Positions 35,028 through 43,260 of a stretch of DNA of 64,000 bases are shown piece after piece (positions within the stretch are counted from its first letter, which is position 1; every line of letters starts with the position of its first letter). Both the position numbers and the translations under genes were made by a program. Below the pieces are notes generated by a model. It ran no database searches, had not been told where the DNA came from, and was given only the letters and a program-made list of their open reading frames with translations. Origin of the DNA: Georgenia sp. EYE_87 (GTDB lineage Bacteria; Actinomycetota; Actinomycetes; Actinomycetales; Actinomycetaceae); assembly GCF_023148685.1 (NCBI RefSeq), contig NZ_JAHXNL010000009.1:124001-188000 (forward strand), written 5' to 3'.

Positions 35028-36719
35028 TCAGACCCCGGCCCGGACGCCGAGCCCGGTGGCCAGCCGCTCGGCGATGTCGCTGCGGAGCGCCTTCTTGTTG
35101 ATCTTGCCGACCTTCGTGGTGGGCAGCTCGTCGACGACCTCGACGTGCTCGGGCCACTTGTAGCGGGCCACCCCGGCGTCCTCCATGGCGGCCTGGATCT
35201 GCGGCAGGGTGACGCTCGCGCCGTCGTGCGGGACGACGTAGAGGCACACCCGCTCGCCGAGTGCGTCGTCCGGCATGGCGACCGCGGCGACGAGCCGCAC
35301 CGCGGGCAGCTGGTAGACGAGGTTCTCGACCTCCTCCGCGGAGACCTTCTCCCCGCCGCGGTTGATCATGTCCTTGTCGCGACCCTCGACGATGAGGTTG
35401 CCCATCTCGTCCGTGCGGCAGATGTCGCCGGAGCGGTACCAGCCGTCGGCGGTGAAGGCGCGGGCGTTCTGCTCCTCGGCGCGGTAGTAGCCGCGCAGCG
35501 TGTACGGGCCCTGGGTGATGAGCGACCCGGGCATGCCCTGCGGGACGGGGTTGTCGTGCTCGTCGACGAGAAGGACTTGGTCTGCGGTCGACATCGGCCG
35601 ACCCTGGGTGGTGAAGATGACCTCCTCGGGGTCGTCGAGGCGGGTGTAGTTCAGCAGTCCCTCAGCCATGCCGAACACCTGCTGGAGCGTGCAGCCGAGC
35701 GTGCCGGGGACGCGTCGGGCGACCTCGTCGGCCAGCCGGGAGCCGCCGACCTGCAGCACCTTGAGGGAGGCGAGCTGGTCGGTCGGGTGGGCCGCCTGCT
35801 CGTCGAGCCACCGCTTGGCGACGGCGGGGACCACGGCGGTGTGGGTGACGCCCTCCCGTTCGATGGTGGCGAACGCCCGCGCCGGAGAGGGGCTGGGCAG
35901 CATGACGACCGTGCCGCCGACGAGCAGGGTGCCGAGCACTCCCGGGCAGGCGAGCGGGAAGTTGTGAGTCACCGGGATGCTCACGAGGTAGACGGTGTCG
36001 GCGTCGAAGCCGCAGACCTTCGTGGACTCCTTGGCGTTGAAGGCGTAGTCGTCGTGCGAGCGGGGGATGAGCTTCGGGATGCCGGTGGTGCCCCCGGAGA
36101 GCAGGAAGAGGGCGACGTCGGAGCTCGCCGGCTCCTCCGCGTCCCACCGGGCGCGGTGGCCGGCGGTCTCCGCGTCGTCGGCCGGCGCGGCGCAGAGCGC
36201 GCGCAGGTCGACCGACCCCTCGGCGACCTGCTCACCGGCGACCAGCAGATGGCGCAGACCGGGGTTCTCGGCGGCGAGCTCGCGGGCGAGACGCTGGTGG
36301 TCGAAGTCCTTCACGACGTCCGGCACCGCGACGGCGACGGCCTCGGCGTGGGCGACGAAGTAGGACATCTCGTGGCGCCGGTGCCCGGGCAGGGCCATCA
36401 CCGGGACGATGCCGGCTCGGAAGCAGGCCAGGGTGAGCACGACGAACTCCCAGCCGTTGGGCAGCTGGACCACGATCCGGTCACCCGCCGCGACGCCGAG
36501 GTCGCGCAGCCGGGAGGCGGCGGCGTCGGCCCGGGCGACCAGCTCGGCGTAGCTCAGGCGCACCTTTCCGTCGACCACGGCGACGTCGTCCGCGTGGGCG
36601 TCGGCGGCGCTCCAGAGGTGGTGCCCCAGGCTCTTGCCCTCCCAGTACCCGGCGGCGGTGAACCGTTCGACCAGCTCGGCGGGCCAGGGGACGATTCCTT
36701 CGGAGATGGGGCGAACCAT
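35028..36719 (-). CDS. Aryl-AMP ligase of the EntE/DhbE (salicylate or dihydroxybenzoate adenylation) type
   Basis: Adenylate-forming ligase of 563 residues. The N-terminus IVPWPAELVERFTAAGYWEG is typical of 2,3-dihydroxybenzoate/salicylate-AMP ligases. Core motifs are LFLLSGGTTGIPKLIPRSHD (P-loop, about residue 205), the aryl-pocket NFPLACPG, FGMAEGLLNYTRLDD, WYRSGDICRTDEMGNLIVEG and the C-terminal catalytic Lys region PTTKVGKINKKALRSD. No siderophore synthetase genes are nearby, so a catabolic role is more likely. A salicylyl-AMP ligase is part of the salicylyl-CoA route described in Streptomyces. The ATG overlaps the upstream synthetase stop (TGATG). Confidence 0.88.
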   Translation of the reverse strand: MVRPISEGIVPWPAELVERFTAAGYWEGKSLGHHLWSAADAHADDVAVVDGKVRLSYAELVARADAAASRLRDLGVAAGDRIVVQLPNGWEFVVLTLACFRAGIVPVMALPGHRRHEMSYFVAHAEAVAVAVPDVVKDFDHQRLARELAAENPGLRHLLVAGEQVAEGSVDLRALCAAPADDAETAGHRARWDAEEPASSDVALFLLSGGTTGIPKLIPRSHDDYAFNAKESTKVCGFDADTVYLVSIPVTHNFPLACPGVLGTLLVGGTVVMLPSPSPARAFATIEREGVTHTAVVPAVAKRWLDEQAAHPTDQLASLKVLQVGGSRLADEVARRVPGTLGCTLQQVFGMAEGLLNYTRLDDPEEVIFTTQGRPMSTADQVLLVDEHDNPVPQGMPGSLITQGPYTLRGYYRAEEQNARAFTADGWYRSGDICRTDEMGNLIVEGRDKDMINRGGEKVSAEEVENLVYQLPAVRLVAAVAMPDDALGERVCLYVVPHDGASVTLPQIQAAMEDAGVARYKWPEHVEVVDELPTTKVGKINKKALRSDIAERLATGLGVRAGV

Positions 36720-38785
36720 CACGACTCCTTCGTGGTGACGACAGCGTCGAGGGCGACGAGCCCGTCCGCGGTGACCCGCAGCGGGTTGATCTCGACGTCC
36801 GCCAGGTGCGGGGCGTCGAGGAGGAGGGTGCCGAGCGCGCTGACGAGGTCGGCGAGCTCGGACTGGTCGAGTGCGGGCGAGCCGCGGAAGCCTTCCAGGA
36901 GGGCGCGCCCGGCCAGGTCGTCGGGCATGGTGGCGGCCTCCGCCGGGGAGAGCGGCGCGACGCGGAGGCTGACGTCGGCCAGTGCCTCCGCCACGGTGCC
37001 ACCGAGCCCGAGCAGGACGACCGGGCCGAAGACCGGGTCCCGGCGCGCGCCGAGGATGAGGTCGACGCCGGCCGGGGCCATGGCCTCGACGAGGAACCGT
37101 TCCGCGCCCGCGGCCCGCAGGGCGGCGAGGGCCTCGTCCAGCTCCTCGTGGGTGCGCACGCCCAGGCGGACGCCGCCGACCTCGGTCTTGTGGAGCACGG
37201 CCGCGTCGAGAAGCTTGACGGCGACCGGGCCGCCGATCTCGTCCAGGGCGCCGTGCGCCTCGGCGTCCGAGCCGCAGGCGCGGCGCGGCATGGTGCGCAC
37301 GCCGAGCTGCGCGACCAGGCTCTTGGCCTGGTCCTCGTCCCACGAGGTCCGCTCCGCCGCGGCCCGGAGCCCGCCGACGGTGGCACCTGCCGGTCGGGCG
37401 CTCGCGGCGCCGCGTGCCAGACCGTGCTGGCGGCGGGCGTCCTCGACCAGCGCGGCGACGCCGGTGGCCAGCGCCGTCGGGGCGCCGTACGCGGCGACTC
37501 CGGCGGTGTGGAGACGGCGACGGATCGCGCGGACCTCGTCCGGCGCACCGCCGACGCCCACGAGCGTGGGCACGGCCGAGCCGGCGGAGGCGGCCGGGAC
37601 CGTGGCGGCCAGGTCGATGCTGTCCGGCTCGGTGAGGGCATAGGTGGCGACGGCGTCCACGCCCGGGTCGGCGGCGACGGTCCCGAGGACGGCGCCGAAC
37701 GTCTCGGCCGGGCGGCCGGTGTCCACGGGATTGCGCTGATAGGTCAGCGGGGGCAGGAGCTCGCCGAGCCGCGCGACGGTCGCGTCGACCAGCGCGGGCA
37801 CGGCGACCCCGTGCCCGCGGAGGCTGTCCATGAGCAGCAGGCCCGGACCGGCCTGCGCCGTCACGATGCCCACGCCCGGGTCGGCCGCGGGAGCGAGGCG
37901 GGTGTGGGAGAGCGCGGCGACGGCGTCGACGAGCTGCTGCTCGTCGTCCACCAGGACCGCGCCGGCCTGGCGCAGCGCCGCGCGCGTGGTCCGCCACGAC
38001 GTGGCGAGGGCGCCGGTGTGGGACTGGGCGAACTCGGCGACGTCGTTGCGGCCCACCACGAGCGCGACCACGGGCACCCGCTCGGTCAGCGCCCGGACGG
38101 ACTCCACGAGGCGCCGCCCGTCCGCGACCGACTCCACGTGCAGCGCCACCACGCGGGTGGCGGCGTCGTCGCGGAGATGGTCGAGGACGTCGGGGGCGGT
38201 GACGTCCGTGGCGTTGCCCAGCCCGACGGCGAGGCTCACGCCCAGGCCGGCCTCGGCGAGGAGGAAGGACAGGGCGTGGTTGATCCCGCCGGAGGCCGCG
38301 ACGACGGCGACCCCGCCGGCCGGCACGTCCGCGGCCGCCGGGACGAAGCTCGCGGTGAGCCTCTGGGCGGGGGAGAAGAACCCGGAGGTGTTCGGCCCGA
38401 GGAGTCGCACGCCGGTGCGGCGGGCGGCCTCGAGCAGGGCCGCCTGGTGGACGGCGCCCTGCTCGCCGGACTCGGCGAACCCGCCGGCGCAGACGAGGGC
38501 GGCCTTCGTGCCCGCCGCCGCGGCGTCCTCGACGGCGGAGGCGCAGGCCGCGGCGGGCACGCACAAGACCGCGAGGTCCAGCGGCGCGCCGAGGGCCCGC
38601 GAGGCCGCCGCGACGGAGGCGTGCAGCCCGGCGGCGGGGTCGGGGTTGCGCGAGTTGACGAGCCCGAGGGCGCCGTCGAAGCTGCGCAGGGAGCGGGCCA
38701 TGACGGCGCCGAGCTTCGCGCCGGAGCGCGAGGCGCCGACGACGGCGACGCCGCGCGGGGAGAAGAGGGGCCGCAGGTCAGACAC
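36719..38785 (-). CDS. NDP-forming acyl-CoA synthetase (acetate-CoA ligase / ACD family)
   Basis: Fused NDP-forming acyl-CoA synthetase of 688 residues. The CoA-binding Rossmann domain (LFSPRGVAVVGASRSGAKLG) opens the chain, followed by two succinyl-CoA-ligase-like domains (VALVVGRNDVAEFAQSHTGA has the phospho-His motif SHTGAL) and a C-terminal ATP-grasp domain (LLDAAVLHKTEVGGVRLGVR, VEINPLRVTADGLVALDAVV). It makes acyl-CoA from acid, CoA and ATP with ADP release. Between an aryl-AMP ligase and an aryl-CoA-type hydroxylase it probably supplies the aryl-CoA substrate. The GTG start overlaps the monooxygenase stop by 8 bases. Confidence 0.9.
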   Translation of the reverse strand: MSDLRPLFSPRGVAVVGASRSGAKLGAVMARSLRSFDGALGLVNSRNPDPAAGLHASVAAASRALGAPLDLAVLCVPAAACASAVEDAAAAGTKAALVCAGGFAESGEQGAVHQAALLEAARRTGVRLLGPNTSGFFSPAQRLTASFVPAAADVPAGGVAVVAASGGINHALSFLLAEAGLGVSLAVGLGNATDVTAPDVLDHLRDDAATRVVALHVESVADGRRLVESVRALTERVPVVALVVGRNDVAEFAQSHTGALATSWRTTRAALRQAGAVLVDDEQQLVDAVAALSHTRLAPAADPGVGIVTAQAGPGLLLMDSLRGHGVAVPALVDATVARLGELLPPLTYQRNPVDTGRPAETFGAVLGTVAADPGVDAVATYALTEPDSIDLAATVPAASAGSAVPTLVGVGGAPDEVRAIRRRLHTAGVAAYGAPTALATGVAALVEDARRQHGLARGAASARPAGATVGGLRAAAERTSWDEDQAKSLVAQLGVRTMPRRACGSDAEAHGALDEIGGPVAVKLLDAAVLHKTEVGGVRLGVRTHEELDEALAALRAAGAERFLVEAMAPAGVDLILGARRDPVFGPVVLLGLGGTVAEALADVSLRVAPLSPAEAATMPDDLAGRALLEGFRGSPALDQSELADLVSALGTLLLDAPHLADVEINPLRVTADGLVALDAVVTTKES

Positions 38786-40421
38786 CGGTGCCTCCCGCGG
38801 TCGCGACGAGGTCGGCCCGGCCGGAGAGGACCAGGGTGGCGGCGCGGTCCTCGTCGGCCTGCTCCTCCACCAGGGCGACCGGCAGGCCGGCGGCGAGACG
38901 GGCCTCCTCGGCGAGCAGGACCCGGGTGAGCGGCGTCCCGCCGTGCACCGCGACGAGCGCGGGCCGCTCGGTGCGGCAGGCCGCCACGGCGGCCGCGGCG
39001 CCGGCCACGCCGTCCTCCGTCTCCGGGGCCGTGAGCCACAGCGCCCACGGCTCGTCCTTGCCGAGCGCGCTGCCGCCCGCGACGGCGTGCCCGCCGTCCA
39101 GGGTGCTGCCGCCGTCCAGGGCGGTGGGGCACTCGGCGAGCGGGACGACGGCGCCGCCGTCATCGGTCACGAACCGCCGCCCGTCGCGCTCGACGATCCG
39201 CGCGGTGCGGCCCGGGAAGGTCACCTCGCCCAGGTCGAGCGGAGTGCTGAGCGGGTCGCTGCCATGCCGCGCGCGCCAGGCGGCGTCGACGGCGGCGATG
39301 AAGTCGGGGTCGCGGCGGGCGATCTTGGCGCGGCCGATGGACCGGCTCATGAAGTGGAAGGCGAACTGCGTGGGGTCGAACGCGGCGTGGTAGCGGCCGA
39401 AGTGCTCCCACCAGGACAGGCTGGGGCGGGCCGAGCCCTGGATCTTCTCCACGGAGGGGCGGGCCGCCGCCTCGTACGCGGCCAGGGCCCGCTCGACGTC
39501 GTCGTGCTCGGCCACGGCGCGGGCGAGCTCGATCGCGTCCTCCATCGCCATCTTGGTGCCGGAGCCGACCGAGAAGTGCGCGGTGTGCGCGGAGTCGCCG
39601 AGGAGGGCCAGCCTGCCGGCGTGCCAGGACGCGGCCCGGCGGGTGCGGAAGTTCCCCCAGCGGGAGTTGTTGACCAGCAGCGGCTGCCCGTCGATCTCGT
39701 CGGCGAAGAGCTCCTCGAGGTACTTGCGGCTCTTCTCGTCGCTCGGCCCGGGGGGCTGGGTGACGTCGAACTCGTCGAGGCCGGCGCGGCGCCAGGTCTC
39801 CTCGTCGGTCTCGACGATGAAGGTGCCGACGTCCTCCGAGATGGGGTAGCCGTGGACGGCGAAGACGCCGTGCGGGGCCTCCTTGTGGACGAACGTCAGT
39901 CCGTCGAACATGTAGGAGGTGCCGAACCAGATGAACTTCGCGCTCGCCTGGACGGCGGAGGGGCCGAACTGGTCGGCGAAGCGCTCGCGGGCGCGGGAGT
40001 TCGCGCCGTCGGAGGCGACGACGAGGTCGTGGGTGTCGAGCACCTCCTCGACGTCGACCTCTGTCTCGAAGCGCAGGTCCACGCCCTCGGCGCGGGCGCG
40101 GTCCTGCAGGAGCAGCAGCAGCGTCTTGCGGGAGATGGCGGCCATCCCGTTGCCGCCCACGGTGATCCGCTCGCCCTTGAGCCGGACCTCGATGTCCTCC
40201 CAGTGCGTGCCGTGCTCGCGCAGCGCGTCGATGAGCACCGGGTCGGCGGCGTTGATCTTCTCCAGGGTCGCGTCCGAGAAGACGACGCCGAAGCCGTAGG
40301 TGTCGTCGGCGCGGTTGCGCTCGTAGACGGTCACCCGGGCGTCAGGCCGGCGCTGCTTGATGAGCGTGGCGGCGAACAGACCGCCTGGGCCACCGCCGAT
40401 GCAGGCTACTGAGAGCGACAT
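38778..40421 (-). CDS. FAD-dependent aryl-CoA monooxygenase (salicylyl-CoA 5-hydroxylase-like)
   Basis: Class A flavin monooxygenase of 547 residues. The N-terminal ~380 residues carry VACIGGGPGGLFAATLIKQR, the YERNRADDTYGFGVVFSDATL segment typical of 2-aminobenzoyl-CoA/salicylyl-CoA hydroxylases, HDLVVASDGANSRARERF and LLGDSAHTAHFSVGSGTKMA. The last ~165 residues are not a normal domain but end in LPVALVEEQADEDRAATLVL then SGRADLVA, resembling the end of the old-yellow-enzyme barrel found in anthraniloyl-CoA monooxygenase, as if that domain had shrunk. Predicted role: 5-hydroxylation of an aryl-CoA. First gene of the operon, with its promoter over the paaX 3' end. Confidence 0.85.
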   Translation of the reverse strand: MSLSVACIGGGPGGLFAATLIKQRRPDARVTVYERNRADDTYGFGVVFSDATLEKINAADPVLIDALREHGTHWEDIEVRLKGERITVGGNGMAAISRKTLLLLLQDRARAEGVDLRFETEVDVEEVLDTHDLVVASDGANSRARERFADQFGPSAVQASAKFIWFGTSYMFDGLTFVHKEAPHGVFAVHGYPISEDVGTFIVETDEETWRRAGLDEFDVTQPPGPSDEKSRKYLEELFADEIDGQPLLVNNSRWGNFRTRRAASWHAGRLALLGDSAHTAHFSVGSGTKMAMEDAIELARAVAEHDDVERALAAYEAAARPSVEKIQGSARPSLSWWEHFGRYHAAFDPTQFAFHFMSRSIGRAKIARRDPDFIAAVDAAWRARHGSDPLSTPLDLGEVTFPGRTARIVERDGRRFVTDDGGAVVPLAECPTALDGGSTLDGGHAVAGGSALGKDEPWALWLTAPETEDGVAGAAAAVAACRTERPALVAVHGGTPLTRVLLAEEARLAAGLPVALVEEQADEDRAATLVLSGRADLVATAGGTGV

Positions 40422-40494
40422 GGGATCTCCTACGGTTCACGTCGTCGTGTGGTCACCAGGAGTGGCCTGGTTCAACGAGTGTGTAACACCTGCA

Positions 40495-40509
40495 CGACGG
40501 CCGTCAAGC
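40495..40509 (-). promoter_or_regulatory. PaaX-type operator/promoter copy 1 (GCTTGACGGCCGTCG), aryl-CoA operon
   Basis: Read on the minus strand this 15-base element is identical to 41511-41525. Its core GACGGCCGTC is a 10-bp palindrome overlapping a TTGACG -35 hexamer (40507-40502); TACACA (40485-40480) follows after 16 bases as a candidate -10. The element spans the stop codon of paaX and lies about 74 bases before the monooxygenase ATG. Confidence 0.7.
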
Positions 40510-41403
40510 GAGTGACGCAGAAATGTCGGGTGCGCGATCCCTCGACGCGCGCGTCGTCCGGGTCGGCGGCTCGGCCGGCCCGGACGTGGCGTCCTCCCGG
40601 CGCGTCCCGGTCGCCTCGTCGATGGCGCGCTCCGCCGCGGGCTGCAGCAGGTCGGAGACCTCGGTGAAGAGCTGGTAGGCGTCGTGGCCGAGCCAACGGG
40701 CGGGTAGCAGCTCGAGCGGCAGGGCCGGGTCCCGGAAGGGGAACTTCCGCCACTCGCGGAAGAGCTCGATGCGTTCCACGAGCGCCTCGTCCGGGCTCAC
40801 CCGGCCGGCGCGGTACCGGGGCAGCTCCGCGCGGTAGCGCTCGAGGAACGTCAGGTAGTCGGCGTTCAGCGCGCCGAGGTCCCAGCAGCGCTCGGCCATG
40901 TCGCGGTCGGCCGGCAGCCCCTTGGACCTGGCGCGCAGCAGGTCGAGCCGGACGTCGGGCTCGTGCGCGAACTTCTCCTCCACACGCGTGAGCCGGTCGT
41001 GGGGCGAGATCCACGTCGACGCCGCCAGCGGGCCGAAGCCGAGCCACGCGAGCTCCTTGCGCAGCTCCTCGCGTGCGGACCTGGCGGTCTCCGGGACGTA
41101 GTAGATGACCATGTGCCACCACCCGTCCCAGCTGGACCGTGGGTCGCTGAAGATGCGTTCGCGTCCCTCGTCGAGCACCTGCCAGCTGTGCTCGTTGAGG
41201 GCGTAGACGACCTCGCGGCCGTCCGTGCCGGGCCGGGTGTCGAGCCATCCCTCCTTCTTCAGGCGGGACATCGTCACCCGGGCGGTCGAGGCGCCCACGT
41301 CGAACTTCGCCAGGAGCGCGACGAGGTCGCGCAGCGGCGCGGCGCCGCCCCGGTAGCGCAGGTAGCCGCCGAACAGGTCGACGACGATGGACCGCGGCTT
41401 CAT
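40504..41403 (-). CDS. paaX: PaaX-family transcription regulator
   Basis: Regulator of 299 residues. The N-terminal winged helix (SIVVDLFGGYLRYRGGAAPL, FDVGASTARVTMSRLKKEGW) and the PaaX-type central domain (WHMVIYYVPETARSAREELR, LGFGPLAASTWISPH) match PaaX, the phenylacetyl-CoA-responsive repressor, plus a disordered charged tail of about 35 residues. PaaX proteins sense aryl-CoA thioesters, which fits a neighbouring aryl-CoA pathway. The operon downstream and the transporter upstream both carry the shared element GCTTGACGGCCGTCG. The ATG at 41403 is preceded by GAAGGAGC. Confidence 0.9.
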   Translation of the reverse strand: MKPRSIVVDLFGGYLRYRGGAAPLRDLVALLAKFDVGASTARVTMSRLKKEGWLDTRPGTDGREVVYALNEHSWQVLDEGRERIFSDPRSSWDGWWHMVIYYVPETARSAREELRKELAWLGFGPLAASTWISPHDRLTRVEEKFAHEPDVRLDLLRARSKGLPADRDMAERCWDLGALNADYLTFLERYRAELPRYRAGRVSPDEALVERIELFREWRKFPFRDPALPLELLPARWLGHDAYQLFTEVSDLLQPAAERAIDEATGTRREDATSGPAEPPTRTTRASRDRAPDISASLA

Positions 41404-41510
41404 GGTGCTCCTTCTTGGCAGGCGCCTCGGGCGATGTCAACAGCGGGCGGGGCCGGCGGTACGGCGGAGAGGCCCCTCCTGGTGGCGACTCCGCACAATC
41501 TGATTCGAAT

Positions 41511-41525
41511 GCTTGACGGCCGTCG
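41511..41525 (+). promoter_or_regulatory. PaaX-type operator/promoter copy 2, AAHS transporter
   Basis: Second copy of GCTTGACGGCCGTCG, in the 276-base divergent gap between paaX and the transporter. TTGACG (41513-41518) is followed after 18 bases by TACACA (41537-41542), so the palindrome covers the likely -35. A repressor here would control transporter expression and possibly paaX. Confidence 0.7.
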
Positions 41526-41679
41526 ATGAGATGCCGTACACATTACCCGGTGTGAGGTGGTGCACACCACCGCCTCGCGCCGCAGGGGCGCGGCAGTCGC
41601 CCGCACCACGAGCGAGCTCCGCACCGCACGACCGCCCGCCGGGCGGCGATCCCGAACCACCTCACCGCAGGAGACAACG

Positions 41680-43005
41680 ATGTCAGCACCCTCCGCCGCG
41701 TTCGCGGGCGGGTCCCGCAAGGGGCTCGTCGTCGTAGCGCTCGCCTTCGCAGCCATCGTGCTCGACGGGTACGACCTCATGATCTACGGGGCCATGGTCC
41801 CCGCGCTGCTGGAGCACCCGACCTGGGACCTGACGCCGGCCGACGTCGGCCTGATCGGCAGCTACGCCACCTTCGGCATGCTCGTGGGCGCGCTCGGCGT
41901 CGGTGCCCTGACCGACATTCTCGGTCGACGGCGCATCATCATCGCCAGCATCATCTGGTTCAGCGTCGCCACCGCTGCCACCGCGATGGCGCCGACACCC
42001 GAGGTCTTCGGCCTCTTCCGCCTGATCGCGGGCATCGGCCTCGGCGGCGTCATGCCCACCGCGATCGCCCTCACCGTGGAGTACGCCCCGCGCGGGAAGC
42101 AGCAGTTCTACAACGCGATGATGTTCGTCGGCTACTCCTTCGGCGGCGTCTTCGCCGCCCTGGCGGCGATGGCGCTGCTGGCCGACCACGGCTTCCGCGT
42201 GCTGCTCTGGCTCGGCGCCGCGCCCGCCCTGATCCTCGTGCCGCTCGTCCACCGCTACCTGCCGGAGTCGATGAGCTACCTCGCGGGAAGGGGCCGCACC
42301 GCCGAGGCCCACGCGCTCGCCCGCGAGTACGGCGTCGACCTCGAGGTCCGCTCGTCGGGCGGCGCGAAGAAGGCGCCCGGCGCCCTGCGGTTCCTCGTCT
42401 CGGGCGGCAACCTCGGCCCGCTCGCCCTGTTCTCGGTGGCCTCCTTCTCCGGGCTGCTGCTCGTGTACGGGCTGAACACCTGGCTGCCGCAGATCATGCG
42501 GAGCGCCGGCTACCCGCTCGGGTCCTCCATCAGCTTCCTGCTGGTGCTCAACCTCGGCGCGATCGTCGGCAGCGTCGCCGCGGCCGCGCTCGCGGACAGG
42601 ATGGGGTCGAAGTTCGCCGTAGGCCTGGCCTTCGCGGCGGCGGCGCTCACGCTCGTCGCGCTGAGCCTGCAGCCGCCGGCCGCGCTGCTGTACGTCTTCG
42701 TGGCGGTGGCCGGACTCGGCTCGATCGGGACGCAGATCCTGGTCAACGGCTACGCCGCGGCGTTCTTCCCCGCCTGGGCCCGCGGCAGCGCGGTCGGCGT
42801 CACCCTCGGGATCGGCCGTATCGGGGCCGTCGTCGCCCCGATCATGGTGGGACTGATCATGGAGTCCGACCTGGGCTTCCGGTGGAACTTCTACTCCTTC
42901 ATCATCCCAGCGGTTCTCGGTCTCGCCGTCATCCTCGCGATCCCGCGGCGCACCGCGGCCGCCCGGGCGTCCGCGGCCCTCGAGGAGGAGAAGGTCGCCG
43001 CCTGA
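41680..43005 (+). CDS. AAHS-family MFS transporter (aromatic acid:H+ symporter)
   Basis: Aromatic-acid symporter of 441 residues with about 12 hydrophobic helices. AAHS marks are LDGYDLMIYGAMVPALLEHP in helix 1 (the DGxD motif), the loop 2-3 motif GALTDILGRRRIII, GLGGVMPTAIALTVEYAP, and LPESMSYLAGRGR before the central loop. Relatives carry gentisate, 4-hydroxybenzoate, benzoate or salicylate-like acids (MhbT, GenK, PcaK). An AGGAG ribosome binding site supports the ATG at 41680 rather than the upstream in-frame ATG. It shares an operator with the aryl-CoA operon and ends in a clear terminator. Confidence 0.92.
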   Translation: MSAPSAAFAGGSRKGLVVVALAFAAIVLDGYDLMIYGAMVPALLEHPTWDLTPADVGLIGSYATFGMLVGALGVGALTDILGRRRIIIASIIWFSVATAATAMAPTPEVFGLFRLIAGIGLGGVMPTAIALTVEYAPRGKQQFYNAMMFVGYSFGGVFAALAAMALLADHGFRVLLWLGAAPALILVPLVHRYLPESMSYLAGRGRTAEAHALAREYGVDLEVRSSGGAKKAPGALRFLVSGGNLGPLALFSVASFSGLLLVYGLNTWLPQIMRSAGYPLGSSISFLLVLNLGAIVGSVAAAALADRMGSKFAVGLAFAAAALTLVALSLQPPAALLYVFVAVAGLGSIGTQILVNGYAAAFFPAWARGSAVGVTLGIGRIGAVVAPIMVGLIMESDLGFRWNFYSFIIPAVLGLAVILAIPRRTAAARASAALEEEKVAA

Positions 43006-43042
43006 GGACCGATTCTCCGTGCGGAGTGTCGCGCACGAGCCG

Positions 43043-43074
43043 AGGGGTCTGTACCGGCAGCGGTACAGACCCTT
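43043..43074 (+). terminator. Rho-independent-type hairpin after the AAHS transporter
   Basis: Perfect 12-bp stem (GGGTCTGTACCG / CGGTACAGACCC) with a GCAG loop, 39 bases after the transporter stop, extended by an A-T and a G-T pair. Few U residues follow. Confidence 0.8.
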
Positions 43075-43260
43075 CAGCATGGAGCGAGAGGCTGGGGCGG
43101 GTGCTGACCGCGGCGCGGACGACGGCTTCCGTGCGGCCCGGCCTCCTCTAGGCTGCCGGTGCGCCGAGCGGCGACGGCGCCCCGCGGTCCTCCCGGCCCG
43201 ACCGAGCCGACACTGAGGTCCCGGGCCGAGGACACACGTCCCGAGCTGAGGAGGCTCCCG

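Noticed and set aside
35028-36719. Siderophore biosynthesis role for the EntE-like ligase
   Set aside because: No isochorismate, NRPS or siderophore transport genes are nearby; catabolic neighbours argue for degradation.
35028-38564. 1,178-codon frame as a fusion of an AMP ligase with an upstream domain
   Set aside because: The upstream part is shifted read-through of the NDP-forming synthetase; the ligase starts at 36719 with MVRPISEGIVPWP.
41557-41679. 41-codon N-terminal extension of the AAHS transporter
   Set aside because: AGGAG sits just before the ATG at 41680, and the extension is Arg/Pro-rich and unlike transporter N-termini.
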